Shown here: piece after piece, positions 7,453 through 17,083 of the stretch
Layout: each line of letters begins with the position of its first letter
Position numbering within the stretch: position 1 is the first letter of the stretch
Source of the DNA: CAVRCA01 sp965218045
GTDB taxonomy: Bacteria; Pseudomonadota; Alphaproteobacteria; Acetobacterales; Acetobacteraceae
Length of the DNA stretch: 64,000 bases
Reading direction: 5' to 3'
Assembly: GCA_965218045.1 (NCBI GenBank)
Contig: CBDCJX010000011.1
Coordinates: 310,001-374,000, forward strand
Notes under the pieces: model-generated
The model's database searches: none
Seen by the model: only the letters and a program-made list of their open reading frames with translations
What the model was told of the DNA's origin: nothing
Program-made: the position numbers and the translations under genes

Positions 7453-10078
7453 ATGCCGACTATTGAACAACTCGCTCCGGCTGCAGCGGCATCAGACGCC
7501 GACTATCTCGTGGTCAGCCAGAATGGCGTCTCGCGTAGAATCGCCCGGAGTTCTCTTCTCGCCGGTTTGCAGCAGCAACTCGCGGTCCCGAAAGGATCTC
7601 TCCTGGGCAATGCCGGCGATACCACAAGTGCGCCAACCCATATCGCGATCGGCGCCAACCTGACACTCTCGGGTGGCACATTGTCGGCGCATGCCTCCCC
7701 ATACATGGTTACAAGCCTGCCGGCGGGCACGGTTCCGAGCGCTACGGACATAGTTCCTTTAGGGCAGGCCAGTGCCAACACCGCGGTTACCTACGCCGAA
7801 TTCATGAGTGGTCTATCGGCTGTCGCAAACGTCGACGGGTCAGGATTGACAGTCCAGCCGACGGGGAGGACGGATGCGGTTCGGCTCGCCGACTTAGCCG
7901 CAACCACCGCGCTAACGACGGGCGCAACCATGACTGGTCCGCTCGCACTCGTCGCCAGCCCGGGCCAGCCGCTTCATGCAGTGCCGAAACAGTACGTCGA
8001 CGCACAAGTAGTTAATCTCCTGCCGAAGAGTGGAGGCGCACTGGTCGGCGCCCTGGCGCTCGCGGCCGACCCCGCGCAACCCCTACATGCTGCGACAAAG
8101 CAGTACGTCGATTCTCGGGTGCAGCGTGGCGGCGACGCGATGACCGGAGCCCTGAGCTTGTCAGGTGATCCCGGGCAGCCATTGCATGCGGCCACGAAGC
8201 AATATGTGGACAAGCGGATACAGCGCACCGGTGACACAATGTCCGGCGCGCTGACCCTGGCTGCCGACCCGGCCCAGCCACTTCATGCTGCTACGAAACA
8301 ATATGTTGACGGTCGCCTTCAGCGTGGCGGCGATGTCATGTCCGGCACGTTGTCGCTGGCGGCGGACCCAGTTCAACCACTGCATGCCGCAACCAAACAA
8401 TATGTCGATCTTCGCCTGAGTCGCAGCGGCGACGTCATGACGGGAGCGCTGACGCTGGGCGGGGACCCGGCGCAACCGTTCCATGCGGCGACAAAACAGT
8501 ACGTCGACACACAAGCGGCAAGCCGCTTGAGCACAGCGGGAGGGGTCGTTAGCGGCCCTCTCAATCTCGCCGGCAACGCGCAGAACAAAGTCCAGAATGG
8601 ATCTCTATACGTTGGCAACTCGGACTTCCAGCACACGGTGCTCAGTACATCGGGTCCGCAGACAGCGCTATTCAATAAGGTAGGATCTACTACTTCTGAC
8701 TCGAGTGTTGTTCAGTCATACTACCTCGTAAACCATACCGGAGGGGCTGGACGGGTTATCAACAACCTCGCTATTGGCACGACGGTTTCAAGCACTCCGG
8801 CGGACGGCGTTTGGGGTCTACTGAGCAGCCTTACGTCGAGTTCCGGTGGCGGAAATGGCGGAACCACAGGCCACGTCGGCGGCTATTTCCAGACAGTCCG
8901 CGCTGGCGTTCCGATTCCTTCCAGCGCGATCACGAGTACGGCCGGCGGCACTTCGGTTCACGTCGCCGACATCTCGAACTTTACACACGCACTTGACGGG
9001 TTACACAGGAGGGACTGGTTACCCCATTTCGGCCGCACATCCACTTCCCGTTACAATTAACGGAAATCCTTACAGTGTCATTGCCTGCACGCCAGACACC
9101 GCGGGCTTTGTCAATGGCCCTGGCACTCTGACCCTGGGTTCTGCCATTGCTCCCAATGATGGCGCCGCCGGAAAGGCTGTGATCGGCGTTGTCAACGGCG
9201 CCAATCTGTGGGGTGGGGTCATCGAATACCATGAACAGGTCGACCTACCCTCGTCGAGATCGGGTTATGGGCAAACGCTTGAACTGGACTGGGTTGGAAA
9301 CAACAGCGACGATGCCGATACGCGCTGTTTCATTTCGGCTGTTGTAGCCAAGAACTCGGCCAGCGGCACCGACGTTGAAGTCGGCAATGTTTTAGGGGTT
9401 TGGCCAGGCAGCGGTGCGACCCGCACCACCGGAGCCTCTATCAAGCGTGGACTACAGATTAACGTGGCATTCAGCCAGGCAATTCTAGACGCCCGCAATG
9501 CTACCCAGAAATCGGGGGCAAACGCGATTTGGCTGGCGGACAGTCAAACGATCTCCTTCAGCTCCGACGGCCGCTGGTCAATGCGGTATAATCCCGCTCG
9601 CCCCGGAATCGAGTTTCTGCTCAACGGCGGTGTGCTCGGTTGGGTGGACACGTTGAGCCGATATAATGCTCCTGGCGGCTTCGTTGCCGGCGGAAGCATT
9701 GTCGCCGCCGGTACTGTTGGGGCAGGTCAGGCAAGCTTCGATACGAGAGGAGCAGTACAGAGCACGGGGGGAAGTGTCATGTGGCTCGCGGACGGTCACA
9801 GCATTGCACTGAGCACCGATGGTTCCCGCACGATCTCTTACGACAAGGTCTCGGACAGAATAGTTATCAGCGGCTCGGTCCGGTTCTCCTCCCCGCCCAT
9901 GTTGCCAAACTTGGCTGTCAACGCTCTTCCTGCCTCGCCTCCCGCGGGGGCCAAAGCCTACGCAAGCGATGGACGCAAAGCTGGCGAGACAGCCGGGACC
10001 GGTTCGGGAGTGGAGGTATTTGCGGACAAGACCGGCCGATGGATTTCGGTCTTGAGCGGCCTACCCGTCCTGGCCTGA
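7453..10078 (+). pseudogene. Long tail fibre with 33-residue repeats, split by a +1 frameshift
   Basis: The first frame (7453-9060) starts MPTIEQLAPAAAASDADYLV, then carries six ~33-residue shaft repeats ending in HAATKQYVD and a distal beta region. After ISNFTHAL the frame runs into unrelated sequence and stops at 9058-9060. The natural continuation (LTGYTGGTGYPISAAHPLPV) lies in the +2 frame from about 8992 and runs to 10078, ending in a 'DGRKAGETAGTGSGV.V..D..GRW' C-terminus typical of phage fibre tips. One extra base at 8990-8993 (CACTTG instead of CATTG) explains the break. Intact, the fibre would be ~875 aa. The split could be mutation, phase variation or a read error. Confidence 0.75.
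7927..8520 (+). repeat. Six tandem 99-bp repeats in the tail-fibre gene
   Basis: Six units of about 33 codons with the consensus GDxMTGALxLAxDPxQPLHAA followed by TKQYVDxRxQR. The first unit reads LHAVPKQYVD and the last PFHAATKQYVD; the middle four are nearly uniform in protein but differ at many third positions, so the array is old rather than freshly expanded. The repeat type is widespread in phage fibre shafts, where it forms an intertwined trimer. Confidence 0.85.
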
Positions 10079-10110
10079 ATCAAACCTTGCTCCCGATCAG
10101 GATTTAACCG

Positions 10111-13011
10111 ATGCCGACGATCTCGCAGCTTCCCCCCGCTGGGCAGGTGACCTCCGCCGACGAGCTCCCGATTAGTCAATCCGGGGCTACTCGGTCAGTC
10201 ACCGTTGGCGAACTGCTCGCGGGAACTCAACCCGTGGTCATCTCCTCATCCGGCACGCTCTTGGGTCGTGTAAGCGTCGGACCCGGCGAGCCCGAACCTG
10301 TTCAGTTGGGGAGCGGGCTCGCGCTTGAATATGATACTTTGGTCGCTACGGGAGCCGACCACCGGGCTTTTCCCAAGCAGTTGACTTTGATTTCGACGGA
10401 CGACGTGGTCATCAGTAGCGCGGGTGCGCCGCGCCTGATGCCGCTCACTGCATTGCGGGACCTGTTCTCGGCCGGCGCCAATGTTACCATTGATCGGGCG
10501 GGCGTGATCTCGGCTAGCAACGGGAGCAGTGGTGGATCATCTGGTCAAGTCGGCCCTCAGGGTCCTGCAGGAGCCACAGGGCCCTCGGGTCCTGTAGGCG
10601 CTCCGGGACCGCAGGGCGCCGCCGGTCCACCAGGCCCTGCGGGCTCGTGGACGTCCATTACGGCATCACCAATAGTCAGTAGCATAGGCGCGGGCGATCT
10701 CGTCGGCATCAGCCAAGCTGGCGCGGACCACGCGATCCCCTACGCAAGCTTTCTTAATGGCCGCCTGATTACGGATACAGACAACCCAGTCGCCGGCGCG
10801 ATGGCCGACTCGGACCAATTCTGGCTCGGACAGCGCGGCGATTCAGTCATGGTCGTCGGAACATTACTGCAGCTCGCCAATTATCTTCAAGAAAGGAGGC
10901 GCCGTCGGTTAGACGAACTCAGTGGAACAAATTTGAGCTTTTCTCGTCACCACCGAGCGGTGGTGGCTTTTCCAAACGGGGGTACCGTTAGTGTGAATAC
11001 CCCCGAGGATTGCGGTGACGGATTTGAGTGCGAAGTAATAAACACATCTAACACCGCGCTAGTATTCGGCGCTAATGTCGTTTGCTCGGGGAGCCCTTCC
11101 TTATCGCCGAACCAACTGGCTAACGTTCGTTGCGTCGGTGGCGTAGTCTATGCTCAAACGCCCTCTCTCACCACGGCTTTGCAGGCAATCAACCTGGGAA
11201 CTCTGTCGAACCAGATCGCTGGCTCCACCTTTCCCGTTGCGGGTACGCTCGTAGGTTATGGCAGCGTTCCCGCGCTGCAATACTCCGATGATGGCGCAAA
11301 CTGGCAGGCTTTTCCGCCCGGCAGTGTCGTAACAAGCAGCGCTTTCAGTTTTGTGCATCCAGGTCTGTCAGCGATAGCGGCAACCACAGTGTGGCTGCGC
11401 GACGGCAACGGTGTCTATCGCCAATCCAACAGTTTTGGTATTAAGAGTGCAACGTTTGGTCCGCTGCCGCTGTTTACAGCCAGTCAAGTCTCCAGCGTCC
11501 CGTTCACCCTTGCTGGCACGACGCGAGGTTGGATGGTGTGGTGGGATGCTAACTCGCGTCTTGAGTCCGGTATGCGCGTCGCCCTCACATCAAGTCCAGT
11601 GATGATCGCCGTACCCCCGCCTGGTAGCAGTTATACTTTGCGTATATATGACGCTGCGGCCGACGGGCTGCTGCTTTCCGAGACTAACGCAACAACTGTA
11701 TCGTCTGCGCCTGTCGAAACCCTCACGGTCACTACTCCCGCCACGGTCACGGGAACCCAGGCTATGTCGATAACCGGGACTTATGCGAATGGAGCGCCAT
11801 CCGCGCTCGACTGGAGCGTCGAAGGGCTTACTTGGACAGCCATTTCGGCGGCGGTCATAAGCGGCGGGAACTACAGTTTCAGCATACCCGCTGGCAGCAT
11901 CACTCCGGGTGGGCCTTACTCCATTTATGTGAGGGACAGGAACTTCATCGCTGCAATTGCCAAGGCTGCGGGTACATTCAACGTTGAGAGTTGCTCACTT
12001 CTGGGTGTGCCTTCTGCCGCGACCCTAGGAAATCCCATTTCCGGAATCACCGCCGCATTGGTCGGTCTCGCGACCGGATATGCAGTCCTGTCTGTTAGCG
12101 GAGCAGGTTCGACCGATGTGGGCGCCCGCCTAAGCTTCTCCGGCACAGGCGTTCCCCCGATTGTGCCAACGACATCGGGAATCACCAGTGTGCGTATCTA
12201 TGACTCGGCCTCAGGCGGGAGTATGCTGGCGGAAAGTTCAAATATCGTTGTGAACGCAGCCAACGGTCTTCCGGGAATCGTTGGTCCTATTGTTCAACTC
12301 GACGCAAGTGCCGCAGGCGCCGTATTCGCCGACGCACTGCGGACGACTGCGCAGACAGCTCATGGAGGGGTGGTTCAAGGTCTTGCGGATTTGTCCGGAA
12401 ACAACAATCACCTTTCGCAGCCAACTATAAGTCTTGCGCCGACCTTCCAGACGAATAGCCAGAATAGCAAGCCGGGGCTTCGGTTCTCGGGTACATCCTC
12501 CCAGCTCTTGAAGCAGCTTGCCGGCGCAAATTGGATGAGTGGCTTGCAGAATTCAAGCCTGACTTACCTCCTCGTCTTCAAGCCGGCCAGCATCGACGCC
12601 AGCACGCGCGCGGCGTTTGGCATTGGCAACAGCGGCGCAGTAGACGGTCACAATTCGGTTAGCTTCGCTATCGGCGGCACGGGTTACGTTGCGGCGGCTC
12701 GAAACACGGTCGCCAGTTTCAATTCGGCGCATGCAACGGGCTTCAACACCGCCAACACTCTGATCAAAGTGGTCTGCCGAATTGACGCCATATCCAATAA
12801 CATCTTGACATCGATAAACGGGGCTGCAGAGACAACAGCGACAATTAGTGGCGCTTTGACAGGCAGCGCTTGGGACACATTCCAACTTGGCGGCAGCCTT
12901 CCTAACTTTTACCTGGATGGATGGCTGTACGAGTTCAATCTCTGGTCGACCGCGGCCTCCTCTGCTCAGAGGGATGCACTGCTGGCCTACGCCACGGCGA
13001 AGTGGAGCTGA
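10111..13011 (+). CDS. Large tail fibre with collagen-like segment and LamG/ConA-like C-terminus
   Basis: A 966-aa protein. Its first ~40 residues (MPTISQLPPAGQVTSADELP...GATRSVTVGELLAG) resemble the start of the fibre at 7453, suggesting a shared baseplate-docking domain. Residues ~146-175 are a collagen-like Gly-X-Y run (GPQGPAGATGPSGPVGAPG). The middle carries several Ig-like beta repeats (VSSVPFTLAGTTRGWMVWWD, TVTTPATVTGTQAMSITGTY). The C-terminal ~240 residues (IVQLDASAAGAVFADALR, LSGNNNHLSQP, LRFSGTSSQLL, TYLLVFKPASI, LDGWLYEFNLWS) match the LamG/concanavalin-like pattern used for carbohydrate binding. The start ATG has a weak CAGGA upstream. It is probably a second receptor-binding fibre. 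Confidence 0.75.
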   Translation: MPTISQLPPAGQVTSADELPISQSGATRSVTVGELLAGTQPVVISSSGTLLGRVSVGPGEPEPVQLGSGLALEYDTLVATGADHRAFPKQLTLISTDDVVISSAGAPRLMPLTALRDLFSAGANVTIDRAGVISASNGSSGGSSGQVGPQGPAGATGPSGPVGAPGPQGAAGPPGPAGSWTSITASPIVSSIGAGDLVGISQAGADHAIPYASFLNGRLITDTDNPVAGAMADSDQFWLGQRGDSVMVVGTLLQLANYLQERRRRRLDELSGTNLSFSRHHRAVVAFPNGGTVSVNTPEDCGDGFECEVINTSNTALVFGANVVCSGSPSLSPNQLANVRCVGGVVYAQTPSLTTALQAINLGTLSNQIAGSTFPVAGTLVGYGSVPALQYSDDGANWQAFPPGSVVTSSAFSFVHPGLSAIAATTVWLRDGNGVYRQSNSFGIKSATFGPLPLFTASQVSSVPFTLAGTTRGWMVWWDANSRLESGMRVALTSSPVMIAVPPPGSSYTLRIYDAAADGLLLSETNATTVSSAPVETLTVTTPATVTGTQAMSITGTYANGAPSALDWSVEGLTWTAISAAVISGGNYSFSIPAGSITPGGPYSIYVRDRNFIAAIAKAAGTFNVESCSLLGVPSAATLGNPISGITAALVGLATGYAVLSVSGAGSTDVGARLSFSGTGVPPIVPTTSGITSVRIYDSASGGSMLAESSNIVVNAANGLPGIVGPIVQLDASAAGAVFADALRTTAQTAHGGVVQGLADLSGNNNHLSQPTISLAPTFQTNSQNSKPGLRFSGTSSQLLKQLAGANWMSGLQNSSLTYLLVFKPASIDASTRAAFGIGNSGAVDGHNSVSFAIGGTGYVAAARNTVASFNSAHATGFNTANTLIKVVCRIDAISNNILTSINGAAETTATISGALTGSAWDTFQLGGSLPNFYLDGWLYEFNLWSTAASSAQRDALLAYATAKWS

Positions 13012-13013
13012 TA

Positions 13014-14525
13014 GTGGACTATTCGGGCAGCATTGGCATTGTTCAGCCACCGGCAAACCAAGTCTATCAGCGGGATACCCTAACGGGCGGGCTCTTTGGA
13101 AAAGGCAGCGGCACGCTCGCACTGGGAATAAACCTATCCGTCCCCGCCTTTTTAATGGAAGCTCAATTGCGTGATGCAGGACGACCTGGGAATGTCGTCG
13201 CGTCGTGGTTCCCTGTAGCGACTGATCTCTCGGGCGGCACGCAGACGATCGCAATAGGGCTTCCGGCTAACGCAGCATGGTACCTTATTGATCTTCGGGC
13301 CGACGGCGACCCAGCAAGTTTGGTAAGCACGACGAACCGAGTAGGTGTGGGCGAAGTCGTGGTCGCGGCCGGTCAATCACTTGCTGCCGATTTTTGGGGG
13401 ACTGACGCCTCAGGAGACAAGACCACGTTGGCGGCACTTGGTGTCGAAGTGAGTCCTTTCGGCTCGGCGTTCGCGGCCTGGAACGGCATCACGAAGCCAA
13501 TCGCGTGGGCCACACCGAGCGATGGCGGAGTCTACACTTCGAGCTTTGCCGCCGAATTCCTTCGGCTGGCCGTCGCCGCCACCGGTGTCAACGTGGCATT
13601 GGTAGGATATGCGTTCAACGGGAGCACGATCTCATCGTGGCAACCCGGGCAGTCCAACTACTTGGCACTCATGGGTGTTCTTACCCAGATGGGTGGTGGT
13701 TTTGGCACTCTGTTTTGGTGCCAGGGACATCAGGATGCGAAACTGCCCGGTGCCGACGGTAACGCCTATGTGTCGGCAGTGGGAAATATCTTTAGCGCCC
13801 TCTCGACAAGTTTCCCGGGAACGAGGACGCGGGTATTGTGCTCGATCCCGGCCATCGGAACAGCCGCTGCCGGTCGCTTCGATGCGAAATCGATTGATGT
13901 AGTTCGCCAGGCTCATCTCAGATATGTCGCGTCGGATCCACTTGCGCATTACGTTAGCGGCCTCGACGTTGCCGTTGCGGCTGACGGAATCCATCCCAGT
14001 CAGTTGGGCAACGTAGTCTTTGCGCGGCATTTCTACCGAGCGTTCATGGCGGGCTTGCAGCAAAACTCGTTTGGCGACGATGGTCCTCGGGTGGTGGCGG
14101 CAACTCGGTCTCCGGGCTCGGCGGAGGTGGCGCTCCGGCTGGCGGCGGCGGGAACGCTTAATGCAGTTGGTGATATCTCGACTCAATTTCAGATGTATCC
14201 GGCTGGCCAGACCACCGGAATAGCCGCTGTGAAAGCTGCTGATGTCGCCACACCTGGGCTAATCGTACTGCACTTGGAAGCCCTGCCGCCGGATGACCAA
14301 GCGTTTGATCTCTATTATCGATCTCCGTGGGATAGTTCAGCTTCGATTAATGCTGGAATTTACGATCGTAACGTCGACAGCGACGGCTTGGCCCGGGGTC
14401 GACAACTGAACCTTTTTGGGGGGGCGTTTCGGGTTTTGGCGCCCAGCGGGTGTCGGCCAGCGCTTCTATGTCCTGGCATGCCAATGTTAGCCCGGCCAGT
14501 CAGTGTTGCTTTGGCAGGTGATTAG
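13014..14525 (+). CDS. SGNH/sialate-O-acetylesterase-like tail protein
   Basis: A 503-aa product from GTG 13014, two bases after the previous TGA (the frame is open further upstream but only inside the neighbouring gene). It has the block-I nucleophile motif VVVAAGQSLA (Ser ~121), a central GTLFWCQGHQDAKL segment equivalent to the block III W.QGe.D region, and the Asp-x-x-His end motif ADGIHPSQLGN (His ~326). These are the marks of the SGNH/DUF303 carbohydrate esterase family. The C-terminal ~150 residues form a beta domain of unknown role. As the last gene of the tail block it may deacetylate the host O-antigen or capsule. Confidence 0.75.
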   Translation: MDYSGSIGIVQPPANQVYQRDTLTGGLFGKGSGTLALGINLSVPAFLMEAQLRDAGRPGNVVASWFPVATDLSGGTQTIAIGLPANAAWYLIDLRADGDPASLVSTTNRVGVGEVVVAAGQSLAADFWGTDASGDKTTLAALGVEVSPFGSAFAAWNGITKPIAWATPSDGGVYTSSFAAEFLRLAVAATGVNVALVGYAFNGSTISSWQPGQSNYLALMGVLTQMGGGFGTLFWCQGHQDAKLPGADGNAYVSAVGNIFSALSTSFPGTRTRVLCSIPAIGTAAAGRFDAKSIDVVRQAHLRYVASDPLAHYVSGLDVAVAADGIHPSQLGNVVFARHFYRAFMAGLQQNSFGDDGPRVVAATRSPGSAEVALRLAAAGTLNAVGDISTQFQMYPAGQTTGIAAVKAADVATPGLIVLHLEALPPDDQAFDLYYRSPWDSSASINAGIYDRNVDSDGLARGRQLNLFGGAFRVLAPSGCRPALLCPGMPMLARPVSVALAGD

Positions 14526-14642
14526 CACTAGCGTTTCTTATAAAGTCTCTGGAATTGCCTGAGTGTCGGTCCAAGATCATCTTGAGTCGCTGGAATCGCT
14601 TGTGATTCCATGTCGGCCGCCCCGATTCGCAGGAGCGTGCCG

Positions 14643-15370
14643 ATGTGGACTGTTGAAAACCGCGCCCGTTATGATCGCAGCCAGCTGCGCTACCCCAGTG
14701 ACCTGACCGACGAGGAATGGGCTCTGGCGAAGGCACAGATCCCGCGCGCCAAGCGAGGCGGCAACAAGCGGACTGTGGACGAGCGCGAGGTGATGAACGG
14801 GCTGACGTGCTGAGCACCGGCTGCCAGTGGCGTGCGATCCCCAAAGACCTGCCGCCGCGCAGCACGGTGAACCACTACTTCTGCCGCTGGCAGCACGACG
14901 GCACGCTCGACCGGCTGCACCATGCCCTCTACGTACTCTGCCGTGAGCAGGCAAACCGGCAGGCCAGCCCGACCGCGGCCATCATCGACAGCCAAAGCGT
15001 CAAGAGCGCTGAAAAGGGGGGCGTCGGGTCGATCCGGCGGGCTTTGATGCCGGCAGGAAGATCAAGGGCAAGAAGCGGCATATCCTTGTCGATACGCAAG
15101 GCCTGCTGATGGATGCCACCGTGCACGCCGCCGATGTTCAGGACCGTGGTGGCGTGTTGCTGATGGCGACGCTGTTCGGAATGTATCCGTTCCTGCTGAA
15201 GCTCTACGCCGATGCGGGCTACCAAGGGCCGAAGTTTCAGCAGGGTTTGGCCCGGGTCTGCCGCGAGGTGAACGTCGAGATCGTGCGGCGCTGCGACACC
15301 GGCAAGTTCATCGTGCTGCCAAGGCGCTGGATCGTGGAACGCACCATCGCGTGGCTGAACCGATGCCGAC
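14643..15370 (+). pseudogene. IS5-family transposase, two frameshifts, 3' end lost to an IS21 insertion
   Basis: Three successive frames together read as an IS5-group DDE transposase: MWTVENRARYDRSQLRYPSDLTDEEW..., then VLSTGCQWRAIPKDLPPRSTV...AAIIDSQSVKSAEKGG, then DTQGLLMDATVHAADVQDRGG...ADAGYQGPKF...RRWIVERTIAWLNRCR. Frame breaks lie near 14808 and in a GGGGGG run near 15020. The sequence stops after WLNRCR, exactly where the IS21 end (15371) begins, so the last ~30 residues are missing. DDE residues are visible in IIDSQS, DAGYQG and ERTIAWLNR. The 110 bases before the start hold a GGAATC...GATTCC inverted repeat that may belong to its left end. Confidence 0.85.
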
Positions 15371-15550
15371 TGTCGCGCGACAGCTCTGATGGCCGGTGCG
15401 CGACACGAACGGATGGCCGGTTGGGGTGGCCGGAGGGAGGGCAAAGCCCGACCGTAGGGCAGCCCAACCGGCGACGCGGGTTTCCACCCTCGTCTGCGGG
15501 CCGCGGCGTGTGCGGGCAGGATCGGTTCCTCGATCGAGACGAGGACCGCA

Positions 15551-17083
15551 GTGCCCGGACGACACGTCACAAGCCAGCAGGTGAGATTATTCATGGAGTT
15601 CCGTCGTCAGTATCCGCAGCGCACCGCGGCCGCCAAGGCCGGGTTCAGCGAGCGGACGTCCCGCCGCATCGAGACGGATCAGCGCGGTCCACCACGAGAG
15701 ATCGTCGATCGCCGAGCCCGTCGGCAGGGTCCCGATCCATTCGAGGGACTGTGGGAGCGCGAGATCCTTCCACTGCTCGAGGGTCAGCCCGGCCTCAGGC
15801 CGATCGGCCTGCTCGAGGAGATGGAGCGCCGTCACCCCGATCACGACTGGGGTCGGCTGCGGCGCAGCCTGGAGCGACGGGTTCGCGCCTGGCGGGCCGA
15901 ACATGGCGCCGATCGTGAGGTGATCTTCCGTCAGGACCATGTGCCGGGGCAGCAGGCGCTGTCGGACTTCACCGACATGGGCGATGTCGGTGTCAGCATC
16001 GCCGGGCAGCCCCTGAGCCATCGGCTGTATCACTTCGTCCTTGCCTACTCTGCATGGGAACACGTCGAGCCGGTGCTCGGCGGTGAAAGCTTCACCGCCC
16101 TCGCCGGCGGCTTGCAGAACGCGCTCTGGTCGCTCGGCGGCGTACCGGTCGAGCACCGCTCGGACAGCCTCTCCGCCGCGTTTCGCAATCTCGCCGACGA
16201 CGCCCGAGCCGACCAGACACGCCGCTATGACGCGCTGTGCGCGCACTACGAGATGACGCCGACCCGCAACAACGTCGGCGTGGCGCACGAGAACGGCGCC
16301 ATCGAGAGCCAGCACGGTCACCTCAAGCGCGCGGTCGCCCAGGCCTTGCTGCTGCGCGGAACCGTCGATTTCGACAGCCTCGATGCCTACCGTGCCTGGA
16401 TCGCCGACCTCGTCGGCCGCCGCAACGCCCGCCGTGGCAAGATGGTGCAGTTGGAATGCGCCGCCCTGCGTCCGCTGCCTCCTGCCCGAACCACCGACTA
16501 CGACGAGGCCACCGTGTTCGTGACCTCCAGTAGCGGCTTTGTCCTGCGAAAGGTGTTCTACACCGTGCCCTCGCGCCTGATCGGCTTCCGTCTGCGGGTC
16601 CGGCTGTATGACGACCGGCTGGAATGCTTCGTCGGACAGAGCCAGGCGCTGACCTTGCCCCGCGGCCGCAGCCACAGCGAGGGGCGGCATGGGCACGTTG
16701 TCGACTACCGACACATCATCCACAGCCTGCGCTGCAAACCAATGGCGCTGCTCAACCTGGTCTACCGGGACGCGCTGTTCCCGCGTCCCGCCTATCGTTT
16801 GGCCTGGGAGACATTGCTGGCAAGCGGCGACCCGCGAGCGGCCTGCAAGTCGATGGTGTCGCTGCTGGCGCTCGCGCATGACCGCGGTTGCGAGGCGGAA
16901 CTTGCCGCGGCGCTCGCCGAGCAGATGCAGCGCCCGCGGGCGGCCGGTTCTGCCGCCATCGATGTTCCGGCACTCCGGCTGCGCTTCGCGCCGACGGCCA
17001 CGGTATTGCCCGACATCGTCGTCATGTTTCCGTCGGTCGCCAGCTATGACGCGCTTCTGCCGTCCGTGGGAGCCGCCGCATGA
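15551..17083 (+). CDS. istA: IS21 transposase IstA
   Basis: A 510-aa protein from GTG 15551. It has an N-terminal helix-turn-helix region (RQYPQRTAAAKAGFSERTSRRIE) and an rve-type DDE core: Asp in LSDFTDMGDVG (~140), Asp in VEHRSDSLSAAF (~205) and Glu in AHENGAIESQHGH (~251). The C-terminal beta-rich part (VLRKVFYTVPSRLIGFRLRV) is typical of IstA. It catalyses strand transfer with IstB as ATPase helper. The frame is open and nothing is missing, so it is probably functional. The stop overlaps the istB start by four bases (ATGA). Confidence 0.93.
   Translation: MPGRHVTSQQVRLFMEFRRQYPQRTAAAKAGFSERTSRRIETDQRGPPREIVDRRARRQGPDPFEGLWEREILPLLEGQPGLRPIGLLEEMERRHPDHDWGRLRRSLERRVRAWRAEHGADREVIFRQDHVPGQQALSDFTDMGDVGVSIAGQPLSHRLYHFVLAYSAWEHVEPVLGGESFTALAGGLQNALWSLGGVPVEHRSDSLSAAFRNLADDARADQTRRYDALCAHYEMTPTRNNVGVAHENGAIESQHGHLKRAVAQALLLRGTVDFDSLDAYRAWIADLVGRRNARRGKMVQLECAALRPLPPARTTDYDEATVFVTSSSGFVLRKVFYTVPSRLIGFRLRVRLYDDRLECFVGQSQALTLPRGRSHSEGRHGHVVDYRHIIHSLRCKPMALLNLVYRDALFPRPAYRLAWETLLASGDPRAACKSMVSLLALAHDRGCEAELAAALAEQMQRPRAAGSAAIDVPALRLRFAPTATVLPDIVVMFPSVASYDALLPSVGAAA

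Noticed and set aside
7927..8520. Possible CRISPR array from regular ~99-bp repeats
   Set aside because: The units are coding throughout, in frame and without spacer/repeat alternation; they are fibre shaft repeats.
7453..14525. Diversity-generating retroelement acting on the tail fibres
   Set aside because: No reverse transcriptase, template repeat or adenine-biased variable repeat was seen near the fibre C-termini.
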